From: Methanomicrobiales archaeon
GTDB taxonomy: Archaea; Halobacteriota; Methanomicrobia; Methanomicrobiales; Methanospirillaceae
NCBI GenBank assembly: GCA_025350045.1
Contig: JANXYM010000001.1
Span: forward strand, 1-60,650
Direction: 5' to 3'
Length of the DNA: 60,650 nt
In this document: positions 34,328-43,837 of the stretch, in pieces
Layout: the number at the start of each line of letters is the position of its first letter
Numbering within the stretch: the first letter of the stretch is position 1
Position numbers and translations under genes: made by a program
Notes under the pieces: generated by a model
What the model saw: the letters and a program-made list of their open reading frames with translations, nothing else
Database searches by the model: none
What the model was told of the DNA's origin: nothing

Positions 34328-35407
34328 ATGAGGACCCGGCTCACTCTTTTTTTCGGCGTCTTTGTGGTGATGGCGTTATCCAATGCCATTGTTCCTGTGC
34401 TCCCGTCATTTGCCGAGAGTTCATCCCTGCAGGGGGCCATCTATGCAGCCTATTTTCTCGGTGCTGTTGTCAGTACCCTTCCTGCAGGAATGCTCTCGGA
34501 TCGGTTCGGGCGCATTCCCCTCATCCGCCTGGGTCTCGTCATTACGGTAATCAGTGGCATGCTCCTCTCTTTAACCACCTCTCCCTTTCCCGTGCTGGGC
34601 ATCCGTTTTTTTGAAGGTGTCGGGGCGGGATGTTTCGTTGCTGCAGCCATGTCGCTGGTGAATTCCGCGCCTGCGCATGAGCGGTTGAGCGGGTACTTCA
34701 TGGCGCTCTTGAATGCCGGCCTTGTTGCCGGTCTCATCGCAGCCGGATGGCTGGCGGCATATTCCCGGCAGCCTGCGATGGGCATTGTTGTCTTTTCCTT
34801 CTGTGCAGTAATTCCCGCGTTGACTTCCTTTTTCCTCTGCGAGTCTCTGCAGGTTGCACGGAATCGTGGGAATCGCGCTCTCATGCCCATGATAACGGAA
34901 TATCGTTATCTCTGGTATTCCTCCGTGATTCTTGTCGGCATTACCGGGGTGGTGATATCCCTGTACCCGGAATTTTCCGGCGTGTCATCCGATACTGTCG
35001 GCATCTGGATTGCCCTGATGAGCGTTTCAACCATCATCGCTGTTCTTGTGGCATCCCGCACATCGCTGCTGCCGGTCCCGGCGATACGCTGGTGTGCCGT
35101 CCTGATGGTCCCTGGCGTACTTATCGCTTTTTATACGCCCATAGGTTTCATCGTGATAGGTGCCCTTGCGGGTGTCGTGATGATCGCCCAGATGGCATTT
35201 CTTGCAGAGATTAAGGAACACCAGGGTATCGCCATGGGGCTGTTCTCGACAACCAGTTACTTGGGGATGGCGGTGCTTCCGTTCATCGCCGGCCTGATCG
35301 CAGACTCTTCCGGTTTTTTCTTTGCGTTCTGTGCAACTGCTTTTTGTGCAGTCACCGTGGCTCTTTCCATTGGCCAATGTGCCTGCAGGAAGGAGACCGT
35401 TTCATGA
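34328..35407 (+). CDS. MFS transporter
   Basis: A 359-residue membrane protein with about 12 hydrophobic helices. The first loop has the MFS motif LPAGMLSDRFGRIPLIRLGL. The family branch is not certain; the size fits small-molecule exporters of the DHA1 type. GGTGA lies just upstream of the ATG, close to the fttA stop (13-nt gap). Substrate is unknown. Confidence 0.88.
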   Translation: MRTRLTLFFGVFVVMALSNAIVPVLPSFAESSSLQGAIYAAYFLGAVVSTLPAGMLSDRFGRIPLIRLGLVITVISGMLLSLTTSPFPVLGIRFFEGVGAGCFVAAAMSLVNSAPAHERLSGYFMALLNAGLVAGLIAAGWLAAYSRQPAMGIVVFSFCAVIPALTSFFLCESLQVARNRGNRALMPMITEYRYLWYSSVILVGITGVVISLYPEFSGVSSDTVGIWIALMSVSTIIAVLVASRTSLLPVPAIRWCAVLMVPGVLIAFYTPIGFIVIGALAGVVMIAQMAFLAEIKEHQGIAMGLFSTTSYLGMAVLPFIAGLIADSSGFFFAFCATAFCAVTVALSIGQCACRKETVS

Positions 35408-35465
35408 GAACTCCGCTAAAATGAATAGATTCATCTGTAATTAAGGAAAACTTCGTCATGGAATT

Positions 35466-36458
35466 ATGAGATCAAAAACAATTATTCTGCTCGTTCTCCT
35501 CTCTGTCCTTGCCATACCGTGTGTGCATGCTGAGGATGCTCTTGAATGGTATACAAAAGCTCAGAATGCAGCAATAGCGGGAAACTATCCGGATGCCCTG
35601 ACCTACTATGATAATGCGATTGCACTCGACCGGAATTATGCAGTTGCCATGGCCGGAAAGGCTGCGGTCCTCAACGAACTGGGGCGATATACTGATGCCA
35701 TCACCGTTTCGGAGCAGGCCCTTGCCATAAAATCAGAGGATCCGAATGCGCTGAATGCCAGGGCAAAGGCTCTTTTCAAGCTCGGGAGATATGAAGAATC
35801 CATACAGGCCTATGACAAACTCTTTACCGTCCAGACCAACCGGATGGATGCATACTGCAACCAGGGATATGCCTATCTCATACTCAACCAGTCCGCATCA
35901 GCGGTCAAATCCTATGAACCCTGTACTGCGATTGATCCTACGAATCTTGAATCCTGGAACCGCAAAGGTATCGCCCTCATGAACCTGGGAAGATATAATG
36001 AGGCTCTGACAGCCTTCAACAAGGCGACCTCGATCACCGTCAATAACGCAACGGTCTGGAACAACAAGGGACTGGCGTATATCCAGCTGCAAAAACCCCA
36101 GGATGCTTCGGAGTGTTTCAAGAAAGCCCTTGGCATAGATCCCAATTTTGAGGAGGCAAAGAAGAACCGGGACAGTGTTGCCGGCCAGATCCAGGTGGTA
36201 CAAATCAAAGGTACAGTCACGCCGGTTCCCACCATCAGCCGGATTGGGACGTTTTTCACCACCGCAACCCCGGTGGAGCAGCCAAGGGAAATTATTCCTG
36301 CTGCACCGGAAGTGACGCTGGAAGTCACGGTGATTGCAACTGCCGTGACGACACCGGTGAAGAAAACCACCTATTCCCCGATATCCCCGGTTACTGCGTT
36401 TGGTGCACTGGCTGTTGCCTGTGGCCTTGTTCTTATTGGGAAACGAAGAGCAGATTAA
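35466..36458 (+). CDS. TPR repeat surface protein with C-terminal anchor
   Basis: A 330-residue protein. A signal peptide (LVLLSVLAIPCVHA) is followed by about six tetratricopeptide repeats (for example AIAGNYPDALTYYDNAIALD and LGRYNEALTAFNKATSI) up to residue 235, then a Thr/Pro/Val-rich linker, and an end of YSPISPVTAFGALAVACGLV plus KRRAD. It probably displays a protein-binding scaffold outside the cell. The tail closely resembles that of the protein at 1208-2041. Confidence 0.88.
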   Translation: MRSKTIILLVLLSVLAIPCVHAEDALEWYTKAQNAAIAGNYPDALTYYDNAIALDRNYAVAMAGKAAVLNELGRYTDAITVSEQALAIKSEDPNALNARAKALFKLGRYEESIQAYDKLFTVQTNRMDAYCNQGYAYLILNQSASAVKSYEPCTAIDPTNLESWNRKGIALMNLGRYNEALTAFNKATSITVNNATVWNNKGLAYIQLQKPQDASECFKKALGIDPNFEEAKKNRDSVAGQIQVVQIKGTVTPVPTISRIGTFFTTATPVEQPREIIPAAPEVTLEVTVIATAVTTPVKKTTYSPISPVTAFGALAVACGLVLIGKRRAD

Positions 36459-36808
36459 ATTTTATTGGTCCGTTCATTTTTTTTTAAATAACGGCAATTT
36501 TCTTTTTTTTCTCGATAAAGGTACCTTAACGGAGTTTGCACCCCGACGGGGCGCTCCCGATGCGGGCAAAAAAGTTGAGACCGCTTTGCTCCACGGTACC
36601 AAAAGGGACACGAATGCCGGGAACCCTCGCACGTTTGGGAATTTTTATGCTTCTGGTTTGAACACCATTTCATGTGCTTTTTTTATCAAGCCGTAATTTC
36701 AACAAAAAAGGGTAATTCACCTTTGTTCAGTGAATTGTGCAATGTTTTCCTTATCGACAATATCGAAAATGCTAATGATCGAAATCCCACTCTTTGCCGA
36801 TCATCACA
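36459..36808. other. 350-nt intergenic region
   Basis: T-rich run right after the TPR gene (36478-36510, probably its terminator). A GC-rich piece at 36540-36575 (CACCCCGACGGGGCGCTCCC) is a possible decayed piece of the dispersed repeat. Otherwise nothing is seen. Confidence 0.5.
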
Positions 36809-37978
36809 TCAGGCATATTTCTGCATCACCGCACGGTATACCTCAGCCGCCTTTTCCAGCGACTCGATCCGGACACGTTCATCAATGGCATGCAGCAGGG
36901 GGAGTTCCCCGGGACCGTACTCGATCACATTGAACCCGTATTTCCGGAGATGCCGGGCATCGCTCGCCGCCCACTGCACAATGGGAAATACGCTGCCTCC
37001 ATACACCGTTGCGATCGCCTTGCAGGTCCGCTTCACCAGGAGAGTTTCCGGCAGCGTGACTGAGGGCTCGTGGGATTCCTGGGCCAGGATCCTGCCATTT
37101 ACGGCCCGGGCAGTGAGATCGGCGATGAGGGCAGGGATATGGCAGCCCCACGGCACCCGCAATTCCAGTTCCAGGTTGCAGCGCTGGGCAACGACATTGG
37201 ATTTTTCCCCTCCTGCGATCGTGCCCGGGTTGAAGGTCAGCCGCCGGAGGATGTTCTGTACCCCGTCAAGACCGAACTCCTGAGAAAGGACACCGGACGA
37301 CTGGCCGATGATCTCTTTGAGGTGTTCATCCACCGGGTATTCCCGCAGGTGCAGCTCCTTTACCGAGGTTAAGAACTGCATAGCTTCCATGATGGCGCTC
37401 ACACCGACTGCCGGGTAGAGAGATCCGTGTGCGGGTCGGCCGGTGAACTCGAGATCGAGCCGCAGGAGTCCTTTCTGTCCAATGGACGGGTGCCGGGCCG
37501 GGGTGGGTTCAGCGATGATGCAGTCGCAGGGGGTAATTGCCTTGTCTGCCAGGAGCCGGCGAATCCCGTTCTCCCCGCCCGTCTCCTCATCGCAGACAAA
37601 GGCAAGGGTAGCCGGTACATCGCATCCCTGGTCCACCAGCGTTTCGCAGGCAGAAAGGATGGATGCGCAGCCCCCCTTCATGTCGGTAGCACCCCGCCCG
37701 TACACGCAGGTATCATCAATGATTCCCGAGAAGGGGGGTTTTGTCCAGCCGCTGTCAAGCGCAGGGACGACATCCACATGCCCGCAGAGGAGGAGTTTTT
37801 TCCCCGGCCCGCACGTGACAAGGTTGCACATACCCTCAGCATTACCGGAAACTTTGGACTCAATGCCAATTGATGTGAGAAACGACCGGATATATTCGAT
37901 GACCTCATCCGTGCGCCCGGGAGGGTTTTCACTCCGTATGGCGACTAATTCGGAACAGATGCGGCTGACTCGTCTCAT
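36809..37978 (-). CDS. M20 family metallopeptidase (ArgE/DapE-like)
   Basis: A 389-residue zinc enzyme. Metal and catalytic motifs: LLLCGHVDVVP, VYGRGATDMKGGCASIL, VCDEETGGENGIRRLL, the GRPAHGS of the dimerisation domain, and a C-terminal GPGELPLLHAIDE His. This suits de-acylating amidases such as acetylornithine deacetylase or succinyl-diaminopimelate desuccinylase; which one cannot be told. No arginine or lysine gene is adjacent. Confidence 0.9.
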   Translation of the reverse strand: MRRVSRICSELVAIRSENPPGRTDEVIEYIRSFLTSIGIESKVSGNAEGMCNLVTCGPGKKLLLCGHVDVVPALDSGWTKPPFSGIIDDTCVYGRGATDMKGGCASILSACETLVDQGCDVPATLAFVCDEETGGENGIRRLLADKAITPCDCIIAEPTPARHPSIGQKGLLRLDLEFTGRPAHGSLYPAVGVSAIMEAMQFLTSVKELHLREYPVDEHLKEIIGQSSGVLSQEFGLDGVQNILRRLTFNPGTIAGGEKSNVVAQRCNLELELRVPWGCHIPALIADLTARAVNGRILAQESHEPSVTLPETLLVKRTCKAIATVYGGSVFPIVQWAASDARHLRKYGFNVIEYGPGELPLLHAIDERVRIESLEKAAEVYRAVMQKYA

Positions 37979-37995
37979 GAGGGTACCTGAATCGT

Positions 37996-38499
37996 TTAAT
38001 TACTGGTGGTATAGGTGATGAATAATTTCGAGAGCGATGCATCCTCGTACAGGCTCTTTAGGAACTCCTGGTCAAAGAATTCGTCGATGACTATATAAAA
38101 GAAGGCCGGGAGCAGGGGGGTTTTACTGTCGGGATCCGGCACGATCCGGAAACTCCGGTAGCTGGCCGTGTTTTCTGTATCATAGATCATCTGCCAGAGG
38201 GAGGGCAGGCGGTCGAACCGGTCCGGGTGGTTCTCCTTTAACCAGTTGACGAATCCTTTGAATTTCGTGCGATCGCCTTTCTTCTCCTCATCAATGCGCC
38301 AGCGGAGGTATTCCCCGCCCATGATATTTTTCGGGGATTCGTAATGGTAGGCATAGATGCTGGCCGTATAGTCGATATGGGCCAAGGCATCGATGAAGAA
38401 AAAATAGAGTGTCTTATTGAAGCTGCCGGTATCGTGGAGCATGAGCGATTTCTCATACAGGTGGCTGAGGACTGCCAGGTATTCATTGTCATCCTGCAT
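37996..38499 (-). CDS. conserved-looking protein of unknown function
   Basis: A 167-residue soluble protein rich in Tyr, Phe and Asp, with MQDDNEYLAVLSHLYEKSLM at the start and FFYIVIDEFFDQEFLKSLYE near the end. I recognise no family. A start ATG and good coding composition support it, as does the close position before the M20 gene (17 nt), with which it may be co-transcribed. Confidence 0.65.
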   Translation of the reverse strand: MQDDNEYLAVLSHLYEKSLMLHDTGSFNKTLYFFFIDALAHIDYTASIYAYHYESPKNIMGGEYLRWRIDEEKKGDRTKFKGFVNWLKENHPDRFDRLPSLWQMIYDTENTASYRSFRIVPDPDSKTPLLPAFFYIVIDEFFDQEFLKSLYEDASLSKLFITYTTSN

Positions 38500-38624
38500 A
38501 GCAACAGGTTCGTTATGGGATTGTAAATATATTGCCGTGGATCATGGTTCTGTCCATCATTCAGGCTGTAACGGATATTGGGGAAATTTTAATATCTGGA
38601 GATGCGATGTAATTCTGGTGACAA

Positions 38625-38861
38625 ATGTCAAAAGTGGAAATTAAACCGGTAGATCTCCAGGGACGGATCATCCTGCCCAAAGCGTGGCGGAACCGGCTCA
38701 GGACCAATTCCGTCATCATCATTGACGAAGATGATCGGCTGGAGATCCGGCCTGCGGATGTAGACCTCTCCCGGTTTGTGGATGCCGTTGAAACCGAAGA
38801 GAGAAATTTTGACGATTACCACAAACTCCGCAGGGGCCTGAGAAAAGATGCGGTTCATTGA
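38625..38861 (+). CDS. vapB: AbrB/MazE-type antitoxin (VapB-like)
   Basis: A 78-residue protein. The N-terminal swapped-hairpin DNA-binding domain is clear (VDLQGRIILPKAWRNRLRTN, then VIIIDEDDRLEIRPA). An acidic C-terminal half should bind the toxin. The toxin gene starts 14 nt inside its end, the usual arrangement for coupled antitoxin and toxin translation. Confidence 0.88.
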   Translation: MSKVEIKPVDLQGRIILPKAWRNRLRTNSVIIIDEDDRLEIRPADVDLSRFVDAVETEERNFDDYHKLRRGLRKDAVH

Positions 38862-39264
38862 CGCAAATGTTTTCATCTACGCGGTCCTGAAACCAAAAGC
38901 AACCCTGCCGGATGCAATCTTAAAGAAGAAGAATGCGGCAAAAGAGATCTTCCTGCGGATGAATGACGGTGAGCCGGTCACGACAACGACTGTGCATTTA
39001 AGTGAAGTGGCTAACGTGCTTGAGGATGCTGCGGGAATGGCTTTTGCCTGCGACCTCCTTTCTGCACTGCTCATGAAATCTTCTCTTCAGGTTGAACCGG
39101 TTACCGCTGATGATTACCGGGAAAGTATCCGGCTTGCCCAGAAAAGCGCCATCAGCATCAACGATGCTCTTGGGCTCATCATCATGGAACGGCAGGGAAT
39201 CAATGAGATCTATACGTTTGACCGGCATTTCCGGCAGGCAAAGGTTCGGATTGTGCAGGAATAA
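38848..39264 (+). CDS. vapC: PIN-domain toxin (VapC-like)
   Basis: A 138-residue PIN ribonuclease. Acidic active-site residues are visible: Asp in MRFIDANVFIYAVL, Glu in TTTTVHLSEVANVLED, Asp in AISINDALGLIIMERQGI and Asp in TFDRHFRQA. Likely cleaves RNA (often tRNA) unless held by the upstream antitoxin. Confidence 0.9.
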   Translation: MRFIDANVFIYAVLKPKATLPDAILKKKNAAKEIFLRMNDGEPVTTTTVHLSEVANVLEDAAGMAFACDLLSALLMKSSLQVEPVTADDYRESIRLAQKSAISINDALGLIIMERQGINEIYTFDRHFRQAKVRIVQE

Positions 39265-39429
39265 AAAACCAGACCTGCTCTTACCGGGTGTTATTCTTCC
39301 CGGATGGGAGATGTGAGCGGGCATCGATCCCGGCCGGCTTTTTTTTCCACTCTGTTTTCTTCTTTATACCCAATTTGGGTTAGAAAGACACTTATGAGGG
39401 TTTCTGCACTATCAGAAAAAGGTAATGTT

Positions 39430-41587
39430 TTAATCATACTCCCGGAACAGTGCCGGGTTCTGTCTCCGGATCCACCAGCGCCGGACATACCAGCCGGAGC
39501 CAATGAGGACGATACAGCCAGCCCCAATCAGGGCAGCCGTCATGAACGGGAAGCCGGATGAGCCGGCCGGTACCTGCACCGGGGCTGCGGTGGTCTCGGT
39601 GACCGCCGGCAACCGGTTTGCTGCTGTCTGCACGGGTGCCTGCTCCTGCACAGCACTGGTAAGGATACCCTGCGTTGCCGCAACGGTTACCGTTGCTGCT
39701 GCCGGCTTTCCGGCAATGGCAAAGAGCGAGAAGCCCGGGCTCTGTGCCGAGAAGTATACCATCCCGTCCTTTGTGTACAGTACCGTGGTTGGCAGCGCTT
39801 CCCAGCCGTTTGCGGTCTTATGGTACAGCACGATGCTGCCCGGGACGATGTGATGCTCATCCAGCCATGCCTGCGGGACGGTGAAGTGGATCACGGCGTT
39901 CGTGATCGAGTCGTACCCTGCGGGGGTGAGAGTGAGGTACTGGTAGACCGTTCCCGGCGGGACTCCGATGCTGTCTGCCAGCGGCCCGGTCGGAAGGAGG
40001 CCCGTGACTACCAGATCTCCGAGTTTTGTGCCGGTCACGATCACCTGCCAGGCTTTCGAGTTCCCGCCGATGTTGACCGTGACGGTCATGAGCGGAAGCG
40101 GGGTATCCGGACCGTCGTCACCGCCGTTTCCGCCGCTGTACCCTCCAGAACCCGGAGAGGGCCCGGGGATCGGTGTGGGGATGACCGTTGGGGTCGGCGT
40201 GGGCACGACGGGCGCCGTCACGGTAATGGGATCGGATATCCCGGTGATAAATGATGATACGCTATCGGTTGCCGTTATTGTCCGGGAGCCGGTGGTTCGC
40301 ATCGTAATGGAAAAGATTCCTCTTCCGGATGTGAGCCCGGAATCGATGGGCAGGGTAGCGGCACTGTCCGTTGCGGTAAAGTGCACCGTGCCGGCGTAGC
40401 CGGTATCCCAGTTGCCGTACAGGTCAAGGGCCGTGACCCCGACTCTGATGGGAGTTCCCGCTGTCGCGGATGCCGGTGCGATGATAGTGAAGTGTGTTGC
40501 CGGCGCCGGGTTGACCGTGATGGTGCCGGATGACCCGGAAATTGCCGTAATGACGACATCGGTGGCGGTGATGGTCTGGGTTCCTGCCGTTACCAGCGTT
40601 GCGGTGAATGAGCCCGTACCGCTGGTGAGGGTTGCATCTCCCGGGAGGGTTACTCCCGAATCACTGCTGGTGAAATGCACGGTGCCGTCATAGCTGGTGT
40701 TGAGATTCCCGGCGATATCATAGGCCGTGACCGTGTACCCGAAGGATGTGCCGGCGGTCACAGTAGCCGGTGCGGAAACCTCGAAGCGGTCTGCCAGCCC
40801 CGGGCTCACTACGATGTTACCGGACGCCCCGTTGATGGACGAAGTGACGGTATCGGTGGCAGTGATGGTCCGGGTCCCGGCGGTGTTGAGCGTTGTGCCA
40901 AATGAGCCCGTACCGCTGGTGAGGGTTGCATCTCCCGGGAGGGTTGCTGCCGGATCAGTGCTGGTGAAATGCACGGTGCCAGCATAATCGGATGCCGTGT
41001 TGTCGTACTGGTCGAGAGCAGTCACCGTGATGCTGAACGATGTGCCGGCGGTTGCCGTTGGTGCCGGCGCCGGACATACCGCCCTTACCGCCTTTTCCTG
41101 CCGAACAGCCGGTGATGGTGGATGACGTAATGGTCACCGGGCCGGCTGACAGGATGGCGCCGCCATTTTCACCGGCACTGCCGGCTGTTCCAGGGAGACC
41201 GGTTGCACCATTGGCACCGTTCGCCCCGTTCGGCGCCCGCCCGTTCTGCAGGGTCAGGTTCTCGATGGTGAGCGAGGAACCGTCCGTGACCGTGAAGATC
41301 CGCGGCGACGCACTCGTACCATCGATGATGGTGTCCGCCCGGTTGCCGCTTGCCGACCGGATGGTGAGGCTCTTGCCGGTGATGGTGATGCCGTTCTCCG
41401 AGTACGTGCCTGCCGATAAGACGATCGTGTCGCCGTCCGAAGCCGCATCGACCGCAGTCTGGATCGCAGTCGTAGGACCGGCTCCGGGCCAGGTAACGAC
41501 GTGCTCGTCCGCCGCAACCGGCCCCACCAGCGCCAGCGCCGCAACCATCAGCAATGCAAAAACCAGACCGTATCCTTTCGTAACCAT
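39430..41587 (-). pseudogene. large repeat-rich surface protein gene, frame disrupted
   Basis: One gene seems split into two frames. The 5' part (from ATG 41587) has a signal peptide (FALLMVAALALVGPVAA), a right-handed beta-helix segment (TAVDAASDGDTIVLSAGTYS) and a Gly-rich stretch (SAGKGGKGGMSGAG). Near 41060 the coding likeness jumps frame to an invasin/Ig-like part (TAGTSFSITVTALDQYDNTA) with three repeats of about 98 residues, a Pro/Gly linker, and a C-terminal helix followed by RRWWIRRQNPALF. The sudden change from Gly-rich to Ig-like sequence suggests deletion or collapse of repeats plus a frameshift. A real mutation or an assembly error are both possible. Intact, it would be an anchored adhesin-like protein. 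Confidence 0.75.
40607..40945 (-). repeat. tandem Ig-like coding repeats with identical 45-bp blocks
   Basis: A 45-nt block (starts AATGAGCCCGTACCGCTGGT on the plus strand) occurs unchanged at 40607-40651 and 40901-40945, a period of 294 nt or 98 codons. A third, more diverged unit lies near 40310-40400. Such identity favours recombination or misassembly. Confidence 0.85.
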
Positions 41588-42419
41588 CAGCGCCATCCCC
41601 TCGTACTCACGACAAAACCCGGGGTGACGCATGAATCCAGCGGACTGTGGTGTGCTCCGGTGTAAGAAAAACCTGCACACCCCGATTAGTAGATCTCTGG
41701 AGGAATGGATAATAATAATTGTTATATTGATTGGGTTTTTTTAACCACGTTCACCGGGGAAAGTTTCCTGATAATGATGAGCGAGCCCCGGTACGAATGG
41801 CATTGCCCCATAACTTCAGCGGATCGCTACCGGGAGAAGTTCGGGTTAGCCGAACTGCCGGTAATGGATCCACCATCAGAGCATCCCTCCAAGAGTACCG
41901 GCATTGCCTTACGGGAAATTTCCCTGCAATGAAATCCGATCGGGATCCGTATTTTTCGGCCAGAAATTTCCGGCATTGTCATTCCCGGAATTATTGTGTG
42001 CCCTGTTTTTTAAGAAATACCGGAATATTTTTAAAATGATTTCAGCATTTTTGCAGAGCGTCTTTAAAAAAAAACCGGAGCCGCTAAAAAAGTTGAGGGA
42101 GAAATTCCTGTACAGATTATAAGAAAAAATCTTCACGGACCAAACCCCCCATCCATCCCCTCTTCCTCCCGTATATCTCTGCAACCCACTGTTATTCACC
42201 ATTTATCTCCGCGTATAACGCCCCAATCGCAAAAACAGGCAAAAATTGAGGCGCATATAATGCCCTCCGGAACCCATTATTGCGCTTTGGAGGCACGTCA
42301 TTTCCGATCCGCCCCTTTTCATCATTCTTATTTTTCGCAGGGAAAATCCACCCAGATCCTGTAATCGCCTGTATGGGCGCATTTTTAAATTTCCTCCACT
42401 ATGCATACCCGGATTGAAT

Positions 42420-42484
42420 CCGGGCATTTTGCGGGGTTTTTCAGAAATGCCCCGTTTGCCAAACCGGGCATTTTGCGGGGTTTT
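42420..42484. repeat. pair of 21-bp direct repeats
   Basis: Two perfect copies of a 21-nt block, 44 nt apart start to start, with an inverted AAATGCCCCG between them that can pair with either copy. Function unknown. Confidence 0.7.
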
Positions 42485-42849
42485 CGAGGGTCCGGGGGAT
42501 CCCTTTTCATGACCCCTTCGTAAGCCTGTGGATCGGGAATCTGATGATTATGAGTGGGTGAACCTGCAGGAACCGTGACAGGAGCCGCAGGAATCATGAG
42601 ACCGGATGCTGGCCCGGGATTTTATTTTCCCGGGAATTTTTGGTCACGGGTTTTTTTTCTTGGGAATTTATTTTCCCGGGGATTCCGGAATGTACCAAAA
42701 ATACCGGGAGGAGCGATCACGGCCCGGGCGGATTCCGGGTGAAGTGGTCGGGCGAACCGGCCCGTAAGACAAAATCACCAACAAAAAAAATTCCCCCCTG
42801 CTGGTAAAAATCCGGATTAAAAAAGCCGGTTCTGTTGCCCTCCCTGGGT

Positions 42850-42943
42850 TGTCTCCCCCTCTTTAGGTAGAGAGGGGGTCACTCTCCAAACAGCCAATTA
42901 AAGGAAGCGAATCACAGAAAAGATAGGGTCTCAACAGAGCCAA
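42850..42943 (+). repeat. GC-rich intergenic repeat, copy 2 (GGTCACTCTCC...CAACAGA)
   Basis: Shares blocks with 987-1074. A CTCCCCCTCT...AGAGAGGGGG hairpin precedes GTCACTCTCC; CTCAACAGAGCC follows about 55 nt later. Confidence 0.4.
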
Positions 42944-42958
42944 AAAGTCTTAAAAAAA

Positions 42959-43837
42959 TTACTTGTAAAACGGTTCGCGCAACGAGACCGCTTTTTCAAA
43001 AAGGTCTTCAAGCTCCTTGCCGCTTTTGCCCCGGATGTCAATATGGTTATCCATGCGCAGCAGGCAGGGCTTGAGCTTCCCGTCCGAAGTCACCCGGAGA
43101 CGGGTGCAGAACGCACAGAACTCCGTGTTGTGCAATGGCCGCACAACTTCGACTTCCGCCCCGTCAAGGCAGTACTTCTTCCGGTGATGCATCCGCCGGG
43201 TGATGATCTGCTTTGAGCGGGCGGCAAGGGAATCTTCCAGGGTATTGAGATTCCGGTGATCGGTGCATTCATTGAAATCCATGAGCTCGATGAGCTGGAG
43301 CACGAGGTTACGGTTCCCCCGCACGAACGCGAGGAAGTCATCGATCTCGTGATCGTTGATGCCGGCCAGCACTACCACGTTCAGCTTGACCGGCGTGAGA
43401 CCGGTCTCGACTGCTGCGGTAATGCCTTCGAGCACCGCATCGAGCTTGTCCGTGCCGGTGATCTTCTGGTAGGTCTCATGGTTCAGGCTGTCGATACTCA
43501 CATTCACCCTGCGCAGGCCGGCCTGTTTGAGATCCGCAGCAAGCCCGGCGAGGCAGGTGCCATTGGTGGTGATCGAGGACTCCATGCCGGCAGGCACCGA
43601 CCGGATGATCTCCAGAAGATCCGGCCGGAGCATGGGCTCACCGCCGGTGAACTTTACGCTGCGGATGCCAAAGTGTGCAGCGACCCGTAAGATCTCGGCA
43701 ATTTCGGCAGCGGAGAGCGGTTCTTTGGGTGCCTTCTCCCCTTCACGGTGGCAATAGATGCAGGCCAGGTTACACTTGGGGGTAAGACTGATCCGCAGGT
43801 TGCTCACCGGGCGATTGAAGGGGTCTTTTAAGGTCAT
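42959..43837 (-). CDS. moaA: MoaA-like radical SAM enzyme (GTP 3',8-cyclase)
   Basis: A 292-residue protein. The radical SAM motif is CNLACIYCHREG; SVKFTGGEPMLRPDL and ITTNGT are typical of MoaA; the C-terminal second cluster has FCAFCTRLRVTSDGKLKPCL. MoaA makes the first intermediate of molybdopterin, needed for formylmethanofuran dehydrogenase in methanogens. The extreme C-terminal GG of bacterial MoaA is not seen, as in several archaeal forms. It starts in a 4-nt ATGA overlap with the rlmE-like gene. Confidence 0.88.
   Translation of the reverse strand: MTLKDPFNRPVSNLRISLTPKCNLACIYCHREGEKAPKEPLSAAEIAEILRVAAHFGIRSVKFTGGEPMLRPDLLEIIRSVPAGMESSITTNGTCLAGLAADLKQAGLRRVNVSIDSLNHETYQKITGTDKLDAVLEGITAAVETGLTPVKLNVVVLAGINDHEIDDFLAFVRGNRNLVLQLIELMDFNECTDHRNLNTLEDSLAARSKQIITRRMHHRKKYCLDGAEVEVVRPLHNTEFCAFCTRLRVTSDGKLKPCLLRMDNHIDIRGKSGKELEDLFEKAVSLREPFYK

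Larger units (their letters stand above)
41588..42958. other. 1.37-kb region without a recognisable gene
   Basis: Short overlapping frames only. A 21-nt block (CCGGGCATTTTGCGGGG plus TTTT) occurs at 42420-42440 and 42464-42484; TTTATTTTCCCGGG occurs at 42621-42634 and 42667-42680. A GC-rich repeat related to 987-1074 is at 42850-42943. Promoter sequence for the leftward surface-protein gene should lie near 41620-41720. Confidence 0.55.

Noticed and set aside
41705-41932. 75-codon rightward frame in the gene-free region
   Set aside because: No ribosome-binding site, no recognisable family, and overlaps the likely promoter of the surface-protein gene.
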